This document shows positions 19,208 through 26,498 of a stretch of 26,498 bases of DNA, one piece after another. The DNA comes from Kipferlia bialata. Its lineage: Eukaryota > Fornicata. The position numbers and the translations under genes are program-made. Location: NCBI GenBank assembly GCA_003568945.1, contig BDIP01000001.1, positions 37,832 through 64,329 on the forward strand, given 5' to 3'. Under the pieces are notes generated by a model. It was not told the origin of the DNA. It saw only the letters and a program-made list of their open reading frames with translations, and did not search any database. Position 1 is the stretch's first letter. Every line of letters begins with the position of its first letter.

Positions 19208-20564
19208 ATGGACATCCAGAACAAGACCGTAGGTGGGTAAATGTGGTTTAAGTTGAGTAGTCTACTCTTTTCCTTGTTATTTGGCAGTGTGGGTGTACAA
19301 CTGTTGATACGTGTTCACTTGAGTCATTCTCATGCCAGCTGAGCACAAGGCCGCTGCCCGCGAGCTTATCGCCGAGCTCCGTGAGCTTTCCAAGTCCGGA
19401 AAGGTCAACCTTTACAACTCTGACTGGCTCCGCACATGGGACCTCTCCCAGGAGGAGCTCCGTGCCACCGTCATCGTGACCCTCGTGCTCCAGCACCTCT
19501 ACGCTGCCAACGTCGACTGCCGCATGTTCGCCTCCGGCCTCGCTGTTTCTGAGTTCCGTGACAACTCCACCCGTACCCGTTTCTCCTTCATGAACGCCGC
19601 CTCCTTCCTCGGACTCACCCCCACCGAGCTCGAGCCCTCCAAGTCCCAGATCGCCCACGGTGAGACCATCCGTGAGACCGCCGCCATGATCTCCTTCATG
19701 ACCGAGGTTGTCGGCATCCGTGACGACAAGTACATCCACGAGGGACACGCCTACCAGCTGTCCATCGCTGAGGCCCTCGAGGCTGCCCACCAGGAGGGCG
19801 TGCTCAACCAGCGCCCCTGCGTGATCAACCTCCAGTGCGACGAGGACCACCCCACCCAGTCCATGTCCGACCTCGTGCACATCGGCCGCCACTTTGGCTC
19901 CCTCGAGGAGATCAAGGGCAAGAAGATCGCCATGTGCTGGGCCTACTCCCCCTCCTACGGCAAGCCCCTGTCCGTCGCCCAGTCCCTCGTGACCCTCCTC
20001 CCCAGGTTCGGCGCTGACCTCCACCTCGCCTACCCCGAGGGATACGACCTCCTCCCCGAGGTGCTCGAGGAGGCCAAGAAGCAGGCTGCCGCCCACGGTG
20101 GCAAGCTCACTGTCGGCCACTCCATGGACGAGGCCTGCGCTGACGCCGAGGTTGTGTACTGCAAGTCCTGGTGCCCATACACCATCCTTGAGAAGAAGGC
20201 CGAGCTCGTGCGCGCCGGCAAGATGGTCTCCCCCGAGATGGACCAGCTTGAGGCCGACGGCCTGTGCCGCAACAAGGACCACATGGACTGGACTGTCACT
20301 GAGGCCCTCATGGCCAACACCAAGCCCACCAAGGACCTGCCCGAGGCCCTCTACATGCACTGCCTGCCCGCTGACATCACTGACGTGTCCTGCAAGGCCG
20401 GTGAGGTCGAGGCCGCCGTCTTTGAGAGGCAGCGTGTCGGCACCTACCACGAGGCCAAGAACAAGCCCTTCGTGCAGGCCGCCATGATCGCTCTCTGCCG
20501 CAAGCCCGAGATCGCTGACACCCTGACCACCATCGTGGACAACGACAAGAAGAGGGCTATGTAA
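19208..20564 (+). CDS. ygeW: YgeW-family carbamoyltransferase (bacterial-type)
   Basis: Member of the aspartate/ornithine carbamoyltransferase superfamily, 416 aa. Exon 1 is 19208-19232 (MDIQNKTV), the intron 19233-19338, exon 2 19339-20564; the spliced codon gives V-A-E-H-K. Carbamoyl-phosphate motifs are STRTR (85-89), HPTQ (179-182) and HCLP (349-352). Blocks KSQIAHGETIRETAAMISF, QRPCVINLQCDEDHPTQSM, WAYSPSYGKPLSVAQ, YPEGYDLLPEV and YCKSWCPY match E. coli YgeW as I recall it and differ from true ornithine carbamoyltransferase, whose SMG substrate loop is absent. The second substrate of YgeW is not established, so ornithine activity should not be assumed. A bacterial-like enzyme with a spliceosomal intron suggests old lateral transfer. 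No targeting peptide is evident. Extreme C-ending codon bias, equal to the ribosomal genes here, suggests high expression. An in-frame ATG lies within the intron's acceptor signal (19332). Confidence 0.9.
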
Positions 20565-20967
20565 GACATCCCCTCAGAGACATTCCTGTCGTCCCGTCGG
20601 CCCGTCCTGCAGGCACACTCGCTATGTATGTAGCTAGGGTGAGTGTGGGAGGGGTCGTATGCCGGGGAACCCAAGCTGGCTCCGACCGTTTAGGGGCTGG
20701 TATATACTCACCACTGGAGACACTCTGCGGCTATATGCTGATGGGGTTTTGTGTAGTGGTGTAACCCGGGGAAGATGAAGATGCGATAAGTAAATAGTCT
20801 TTCGGTAGTTTGTGATTCACAATGTGAATGAGTGTTGTTGGAGGACAGATGTATAACCAGCAGAACATAGTATAGAATCTATATAGTTTTGATGATCTAT
20901 AGATCTACAAATTCATGTATTCATATTCTTATTCTACTCGATCACATAGCAATGATACATAGACCCC
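20565..20967. other. Convergent spacer after the carbamoyltransferase gene
   Basis: Contains two 3' ends. The left half is mixed composition; the right half (20870-20950) is AT-rich. No gene, RNA or clear repeat is seen. Confidence 0.5.
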
Positions 20968-21965
20968 TCACACTTTATAGCTAACCATCTCTTCCTCCTC
21001 CTCCCCATGCTTGCACATCCCCATACAGCACAGACCCATCACAACCACCACAGAGAGCATCACCAGGCCCCCCACCACAGCTATCAACCCCTCCCTCACA
21101 CTCCACGATAGGATACCTGATGCTGCCTCCACCCACGCCTCATCACTCGTGGTGTACACACAGCTGAAGGACATGCCACTAGTGACCACGGCCCCTGTCT
21201 CTAGGGTGACACACATGCAGTTGGACCCACCCCCTTCAAACACAAAGGAATCAGTGGTGTCAATGATACCGGATGAGGTGGAGGAGAGAGACCACAGGTC
21301 AGACTCGCCCCCGGCAGTGCAGGTGGCCTCGTACACAGAGACATGGGAGTCAGGGTCTAGTACACCTAGGAGTGGGAAGAGGGGAGATGCCGGGGGGAGA
21401 GGGGGGAGAGAGAGAAATAGTACCTGTGCACGTGATGTTGGCCGACACCATGTCCTGTGGGTGTATGGTGAAGGTGTCATACTGGTAGGGCTCGTAGCGG
21501 GTGTTGGACACACTGCCATTGGCTGCAGTGATGTCATGGTTCACATAATCAAGGGCCTTGGGAGTACTGGAAGGTGCAGGGTCGGTAGGGACACCATTAG
21601 CACTACTAGCACTGGCAACACTAGCATTGGATACACTAGCACTGGATACACTAGCACTGGATACACTGGCACTGGATACACTAGCACTGGATACACTAGC
21701 ACTGGATACACTAGCACTGGATACACTAGCATTGGACACTGTGACTGACTGGTGGGTGTTGAGGGAACACCTCAGGGCAAGCACACACCCAGTCACAAAC
21801 ACTATGAGAGAGAGGCCGGTGCCCAGACCCATCAGGGTCTTGGACAGTCCTGGGGTAAGGGCAAAGCAGAGGCACTCTCCCTATAGGATAGTATACATAA
21901 GGACAGAGTACAGAGTCAGACACACACTCTCCCACTATGATAAGCGGCATACCTCTACTCCCCAT
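20968..21965 (-). CDS. Membrane protein with ASVSS repeats and two membrane segments
   Basis: Family not recognised. Exons 21953-21965 (MGSR plus one base), 21424-21849 and 20968-21365; introns 21850-21952 (acceptor CTTACCCCAG) and 21366-21423; 278 aa. A hydrophobic segment at ~16-30 (GLSLIVFVTGCVLAL) may be a signal anchor or signal peptide. Then come eight ASVSS-type pentapeptides (~44-85) and N-glycosylation sequons (NAS, NGS, NIT). A small Cys-containing domain follows (~118-235). The C-terminal membrane helix (LIAVVGGLVMLSVVVVMGL) is followed by a short tail rich in Cys then Glu, ending MVSYKV. Most of the chain, including the Ser-rich stalk, should be outside the cytoplasm, as in a heavily glycosylated surface protein. 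It is head-to-head with the next gene. Confidence 0.75.
21605..21739. repeat. Coding 15-bp minisatellite (ASVSS repeats)
   Basis: Nine tandem units of ACTAGCACTGGATAC (plus strand) with a few substitutions in the outer copies, encoding Ala-Ser-Val-Ser-Ser on the minus strand. The 15-bp period keeps frame, so copy number can change without breaking the protein. Confidence 0.95.
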
Positions 21966-22006
21966 AATGCTGCTGTCCAGTACTTGATATTATTGGGTGA
22001 GACGGC
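21966..22006. promoter_or_regulatory. 41-bp gap between divergent membrane-protein genes
   Basis: The start codons at 21965 (minus) and 22007 (plus) are 41 bp apart, so the promoters must be shared or overlap coding sequence. The gap holds an AT-rich core (TTGATATTATTGG). Confidence 0.45.
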
Positions 22007-22718
22007 ATGGCCTCTGAGTCCGGCACTACCCTGAGACTGGGTTGGTAGTGCGTGATGTCCTAGCATATCTCTGTGGAACCCTCATATCCTGAGGTCTTCT
22101 CTCAGGGTCTGTCATTGGGTCTACAGCCAGTTACAGAACACTGACATATACCCTCATGGTCAGTCAGGACATGGGCAGCAGTGCCACGCCTCCATACAGG
22201 TGGATATGAAAGGTGAGACACTCTAGTCTGACATAGCACATGTCATTGGATCAGTGTCACCGTGTAGATCTAGTCACAATTTGATAATCATATGTTGATT
22301 CCTTGCTTCTCTATCCAACCATGATCCACAATACCAGACACCCTAACTCCCAGTGCCGGTTGTTCTGCTGCTTCTGCTTCTCCTGGCCTGCACCTCCCAT
22401 GTGACAGTGACCCTTGTGGAGGCACTGCCAGTCAGACTGCAGGAGAGAGAAGGTATAAGCTGACAGACAGTGTGTATACATACATACGTAGATTCACATC
22501 CTCTAACCTCAGAGCGGGCCCGTCGCCTCTTCTACGCCGAGGGATCCCTCCCCTACTACGATCCCTATGTGATTGAGGAACCAGAGGAGACTGTGTCTGC
22601 ACCCCCTGAGGTGGTAGAGGTGGTTGATGGTGGGGCTGATGAGGTAGATACCACACCTGAGTCCTTCAGCTCGGGGACAGGGGATGACACGGATGGGAAT
22701 GTCGGCAGTGATACCAAG
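22007..22718 (+). CDS. Putative single-pass membrane protein, 3' part not joined
   Basis: Four exons are chained in phase: 22007-22044, 22106-22212, 22354-22452 and 22513-22718 (150 codons). The start is MASESGTTLRLGW. A strong membrane helix or internal signal lies at ~50-68 (VPVVLLLLLLLACTSHVTV). Then come a charged segment (LQEREERARRLFYAEGSLP) and an acidic, Thr/Ser/Pro-rich, probably disordered stretch to the end. Exon 2 could instead begin 12 nt earlier; its acceptor is a poor match to the consensus. The last exon ends in phase 0 at a GTACAT donor, but the next acceptor (22869) opens an exon needing phase 2, so the downstream RhoGAP-SH3 exons cannot simply continue this gene. The true 3' end is therefore missing or misassembled. 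Family not recognised. Confidence 0.5.
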
Positions 22719-22781
22719 GTACATACATGAATATATACATTTATACAATATATATATTTTGCGTACGCACTCCCCTTGATC

Positions 22782-22782
<1 letters not shown>

Positions 22783-22817
<35 letters not shown>

Positions 22818-22853
22818 CTTCTTTCCTTTTTAAACCCCCCCCCCCCCCCCCCC
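22783..22853. other. Long C homopolymers; likely second assembly join or gap
   Basis: Thirty-two C (22783-22814) and 19 C (22835-22853) are separated by a short T-rich linker. They sit upstream of an acceptor (CTGACCCCTAG, ending at 22869). Flanking exons are out of phase and the RhoGAP domain starts mid-fold immediately after. Confidence 0.6.
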
Positions 22854-22869
22854 TCCCTCTGACCCCTAG

Positions 22870-23790
22870 ACCCACCCTGCTGTACCTCATGGCCTTCCTG
22901 AGGGACGTGGCTGATCAGTCAGAGGCAAACAGAATGCCAGCCAAGAACCTAGGTACATACCAATGGTAGACTGTCAATATATATGTATATATGTATATCC
23001 ATGCTATGGACTCACTAGTCACTTCCCTTCCTCATCTTTGCCAACTACACTGCTGTATACAACTATTGATTCATGTGTATACTCCCTGTATACCCTCTAG
23101 TCATGTGTACACCATGTCTGACCCCCAGGCCTTATGTTTGGTATGCACCTCCTCAAGGCCCCCATGTCCATGCTGAGGGAGTCATCACCAGCCCTGCTGA
23201 ATGAGATCAAGAACCTCAGGTGGGGATATGCATGTATATGTGTGTATGAGTATACATGTATATGTGTGTATGAGTAGTAGGTGGAGTAGCTGGAAGTCCC
23301 CCCCCCCCCTCTTTCTCTCTCACCCCTAGGGAGAACCAGTGCCGTGTGACCGAGCGCATAGTAGAGCTGTGGCCCTCCATTGCAGCCCACCCCTCCTTGA
23401 GAGAGACACCCCTACCCGACGCCCCCTTCACCCAGGGCGGGAGGGGCCCTACCCCGGCCAGGCCTGGGAAGGGTGTATCTAGAGAGGCCTCTATGGGGCC
23501 TAGTGGTGTTAGAGAGGGAGTGCACCGGGAGAGGTGTAGGGCCCTGTTCTCCTTTGAGCCAGAGGGTACCAGGGAACTGTCAATGAGGGAGGGGGACGTG
23601 TTCTATGTCATCAGGTATGGAAGTAGTATCATGGTGCCTGTATATACCCTGTGTGTGTGAATGTACATACTATTATATACCCTGCCTCACCCCCAGGAAG
23701 GACTCCTCCGGCTGGTGGAAGGCCGAGAGAGCGGTGGGTGGCAAGAAGGGGTGGATCCCAGCCACCTATGTACAGCTGATAGTGGACTGA
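22870..23790 (+). CDS. RhoGAP (C-terminal half) plus SH3 domain protein, 5' part missing
   Basis: Exons 22870-22952, 23129-23219, 23330-23614 and 23697-23790; 183 aa to the stop. The first ~45 residues (PTLLYLMAFLRDVADQSEAN, then RMPAKNLGLMFGMHLLK) match the second half of a RhoGAP domain, including the conserved N-K/R-M-x-x-x-N-L-x-x-x-F-G block. The first half, with the catalytic arginine finger, is absent. A Pro/Arg linker leads to a C-terminal SH3 domain (CRALFSFEPEG, ELSMREGDVF, SGWWKAER, KKGWIPATYVQLI) with its ALYDF-like, WW and PxxY equivalents present. RhoGAP proteins switch off Rho/Rac-type GTPases; SH3 domains bind Pro-rich partners, so a cytoskeletal or membrane-trafficking role is likely. 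The missing half should lie beyond the poly-C break. Confidence 0.82.
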
Positions 23791-24488
23791 TCAGTATGCA
23801 GTGTATTTAGGGGACGGTGTATACTGTGGGAAACAGAGAGGCCCATTCTCTCTCTCTCTCCACGTGTCCTCCCGTGAACTCTCTAACCCTTTAGGGGTAG
23901 GGGTCTTGGCAGAAGTGGTACCATGTTTTGTGGGTATTGTAGGGATTTATGTTGTAGTGTAGTGTAGTGTGTATAGCCTGTGTGGGTGTATATGTGAGTA
24001 TATGTATATGTGTTTGGTGGAGTGTGTATGGGGCTGTAGATTAGGTCCTGTGTTGGAGTCAGAGCCCTTAGTACTGTACTAGTGTAGATGCTAGTGGTTG
24101 ATGCTGGTACTAGTATCGACTGACTGATACTGGTATAGACCTGTGAATAGAGAGTGCAGTACCCCAACTGGGATGTGTTTCATAGTAATCGATAGTCATC
24201 CTTTTGCATGTGTGTACTCAGTCAGTATACTAACAGCGAATGGGGTGAGAGTATTCACCCAGTAAATACACATCTAACTTGCACCCTCGATCTACAGGTT
24301 GTGTTGATCTATATTCACGCCCGCCCCACCAGAACACTGTATATACACTATGTACACACTAGTCCTCAGCAGTAAAACAACGGAACACTCATCTCAAACT
24401 GAACACCCAACTCAACACAACAACACACGCACTCTCACACATACACACACTACATACATACAGGTCTCACTCCTCTCTCTCCCCTCAC
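23791..24488. other. Convergent intergenic region, no gene seen
   Basis: Contains the 3' ends of the RhoGAP-SH3 and Kelch genes. GT/TA-rich stretches at 23940-24010 and CA-rich ones at 24400-24460 are low-complexity. A degenerate cluster of TACTAGT/CTGGTA words lies at 24070-24140. No exon, RNA gene or element recognised. Confidence 0.5.
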
Positions 24489-26365
24489 TCAGAGGTCTGT
24501 GCCTAGCAGTGCCTCCCTATCTACCTCCACCAGGTAGGACACCCCATGCTCCCCATGCAACAGGATGTCATCACCCAGGGGACAGGCAGTGCACACGCCA
24601 ATGGGGGCTGGGGGGTGAGGGGTACTATACGGATGGCATACGGATCAGGACTAATACACACACACTACCGTACCTGGTATCCCCCCCCATGCCTCCCACT
24701 CCTGTGCTATGGTGTCATAGGCATGGACCTGGCCCTCGTGGCACATGCCTGGGGGGGTCAGATGCAGAGGGTAAGGTAGGATAGTACAGTGTGGTATAGG
24801 ATGGAGAAATACTAGGAGGGTGGGGTACAAAGGTAGGATAGAACAGTGTAGAATGGCAAGTACCATCTATAACTATGAGACATAGAGTTGTACCTCCGAA
24901 CACCACCACGTAGTGCTCCAGGGCCATGACCCCAGCTGTCATGACCTGGAAGGGGGCGGGGGGTAGTTCCTCCCACCTGCCCTGGGCCTCTCTGTCCCTC
25001 ACCCGCTGCTGCCGCCTCTGCCTCCTGGCCTCTCTCTCTCTCTCTCTCTCCTCATGCCTGGATGAGAGGGGCCTCCCCACCCCTGCTCCCTCACCCCCAC
25101 TGGTCTCTCTGGATACACACCTACACTCACCCTCACAGACGTGGATAGAGTGGGAGGAGGAGGAACCCTCAGCAGAGTGCAGCCCATTGCCCTCCCCCTC
25201 TTCCTCTGCCTCCGCCTCTGTCTCTCCCAGGGTGCAAGGGGTGGGCTCCTCTCTCTCTCTCTCTACCTTTCTCTCTCCTTCCTTCCCCCTGTTAGCGGCA
25301 CATGGACACTCACAATCCAGCCTGTGGGGTGTGTGTGTCTCTGCCCCCCCACCCTCGTGTTGTGTGTGTGGCCCTAGTGTCCCCCTCACATGCACTGCAT
25401 GCCCCTCTGCATAACCCCCCACCATGTGCATGGCGCCATCTACCACACAGCACCCAGACCCTGGGGGTGGGTATGGGGAATAGTGTATAGGGTATATAGG
25501 TAGACACAGATACATATACACTATCCATCCACTGCACAGCACCCAGAGCCTGGGGGTGAGATGTATACGGGGAGAGAGAGGGAGAGAGAGAGAGAGAGAG
25601 AGAGGCCCACATCCACGCACCCATGTTTGTGCATGGTATCCCCCCTATCCGTGTCCACTCGTGTGTCTCGTAGTCAAATGCCCAGCTGTCAGTCAGGGGT
25701 TGAGAGGCACTGCCCCCACACCCACCCACTATCACCAGCTTGGTGCCCACGGAGTAGGCCTGGGGTTGCGGAAGACATATACTCATAAAACACAAGCAAT
25801 ATACCAACAGAGTAGGTAGGCATGGGTCAGTGCATATTACACACATATACATATGAATGTGTATACTATACATAATCTCCCATACCTTGTGGTCACATCT
25901 GGGGCTGGGCCAGTCGCCATGTCTCAGAACAGGTCTGGGGTGAGGGGAAAACGTGCAGTGAAACAGGAGCACAGCATGACAAATGGATCTGATACATCAA
26001 TATACACTACGTGTACATACTATACATATACCCCGCATACCTCAACGACTGTGCGGCCATGTCAAAGAGTAAGAATAGAATAGAGTATACATATATATAT
26101 ATCTATTTATATACCACGCTTACCTCAACGAGTGTGTGGCCATATCAAAGAGTAACAGGTCATCCAAAAACAACTCATGGGTGGTGTCATACCTGGGGTG
26201 GGAGGGGGGGGTAGGTGGATGGGTGTATACCTATACTCAAATATACGCATGAGACATACCCCCCAAATAGTGCCACCACCGACCCCCCCATACAAGGTGT
26301 GGATGAGTATGCAATGACATCGGGGCCATAGAGAGTGCGCATGGGGCGATGGGTGACAGTGCCAT
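24489..26365 (-). CDS. Kelch-repeat beta-propeller protein (C-terminal part)
   Basis: Seven exons: 26260-26365, 26124-26192, 25886-25934, 25621-25759, 24894-25460, 24674-24748 and 24489-24607, giving 373 codons. The gene continues past the window's right edge, where only intron sequence is seen. Kelch blades show the usual Gly-Gly, spaced aromatic and Trp pattern: VVALFGG, DLLLFDMATHS, GDWPSPRCDH, LVIVGGCGG with DYETHEWTRIGG, MHMVGG, VVVFGG with AYDTIAQEWEAWGG. Between two blades lies a ~110-residue insertion of Glu/Arg/Ser-rich low complexity (for example HEEREREREARRQRRQQ). Kelch propellers mediate protein-protein contacts, often in cytoskeletal or ubiquitin-ligase settings; no BTB or F-box partner is visible in this part. 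Two introns carry near-copies of neighbouring splice sites. Confidence 0.82.
25437..25560 (-). repeat. 3'-splice-site region echoed inside a Kelch intron
   Basis: The acceptor and start of the 24894-25460 exon (25437-25471) have an upstream intronic copy at 25526-25560, identical at about 30 of 35 bases and offset by 89 bp. The copy retains an intact CTCACCCCCAG acceptor. Using it would reach an in-frame stop after about ten codons. Confidence 0.7.
26029..26155 (-). repeat. 5'-splice-site region echoed inside a Kelch intron
   Basis: The end of exon 26124-26192 with its donor (26112-26155) has a copy inside the following intron at 26029-26072, identical at 39 of 44 bases and offset by 83 bp. 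The copy also has a GAG/GTATGC donor. No acceptor is seen between the copies, and extending the exon to the second donor meets a stop codon. Confidence 0.75.
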
Positions 26366-26441
26366 CTGGGGGGAGAGGGGTGTATAGACAGAGAGGGTTA
26401 GATATAGATATATATACAGAGGGAGGGAGAATGTAAAGTAT

Positions 26442-26492
<51 letters not shown>

Positions 26493-26498
26493 GAGAGA
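26366..26498. repeat. Intronic GA microsatellite at window edge
   Basis: A (GA)n run of about 50 bp (26444-26498) continues past the window. On the minus strand it is a CT-rich tract in the intron upstream of the first visible Kelch exon. A shorter GA run occupies 25571-25604 in another intron of the same gene. Confidence 0.85.

Noticed and set aside
19248-20450. 400-codon open frame antisense to the carbamoyltransferase
   Set aside because: Same codon-bias artefact; no domain, start context or splice structure of its own.
19332-20564. Single-exon carbamoyltransferase starting at the ATG at 19332
   Set aside because: That ATG is inside a standard CTCATGCCAG acceptor; an upstream exon with an ATG and donor joins in frame, giving a longer family-like N-terminus.
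19208-20564. Ornithine carbamoyltransferase of the arginine dihydrolase pathway
   Set aside because: The carbamoyl-phosphate motifs fit the whole superfamily, but long blocks match YgeW and the ornithine-specific SMG loop is not present.
22007-23790. One continuous gene: membrane protein fused to RhoGAP-SH3
   Set aside because: Exon phases either side of the poly-C tract are incompatible and half of the RhoGAP domain is missing there, so I list two partial genes.

Overview
The window is nuclear DNA of an intron-rich unicellular eukaryote. By hand I traced about 67 introns; most are 55-165 nt, with GTRNGT-like donors. Almost all end in a compact signal of the form CTNA, then 5-8 nt ending in AG (typically CTCACCCCAG or CTGACCCCAG). 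A branch-point-like element fused to the 3' splice site is known from metamonads such as Giardia and Trichomonas. Together with the bacterial-type carbamoyltransferase this makes a free-living fornicate/metamonad (Kipferlia-like) my best guess; that is inference. Every gene model below was built by chaining exons that keep phase and follow this signal. No tRNA, rRNA, CRISPR array, transposon or virus-derived element was recognised.

Layout, left to right. 1-1.6 kb: no gene, decayed GC-rich repeats. 1.6-6.6 kb: ribosomal protein genes uS7 (RPS5, -) and uL30 (RPL7, -) flank a 13-exon gene (+) for a Cys-rich, Asp-rich, probably GPI-anchored surface protein with the same strong codon bias. 7.5-10.3 kb: a head-to-head pair only 20 bp apart, a DUF1168/PRKRIP1-like splicing factor (-) and SEC13 (+); the first SEC13 intron may be only 20 nt long. 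10.7-13.6 kb: a 17-exon CDK-like kinase (+). 14.4-15.2 kb: a small protein with an N-myristoylation signature (-). 15.7-16.9 kb: the C-terminal HAT repeats of RRP5 (-). 17.1-19.0 kb: an unrecognised protein (+). 19.2-20.6 kb: a YgeW-family carbamoyltransferase (+). 21.0-22.7 kb: a second head-to-head pair, two membrane proteins 41 bp apart. 22.9-23.8 kb: the second half of a RhoGAP domain plus an SH3 domain (+). 24.5-26.4 kb: the C-terminal part of a Kelch-repeat protein (-), cut by the window edge.

Two places look like faulty assembly joins at long C or G runs. At 16.89-16.96 kb two divergent genes both lack their 5' ends. At 22.78-22.85 kb the exons on either side cannot be joined in frame and the RhoGAP domain begins in its middle. 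The genes are ordinary housekeeping and signalling genes and do not form one pathway. The main interest lies in splice-signal architecture, a possible 20-nt intron, intronic near-copies of splice sites in two genes, and the eukaryotic YgeW-type enzyme.
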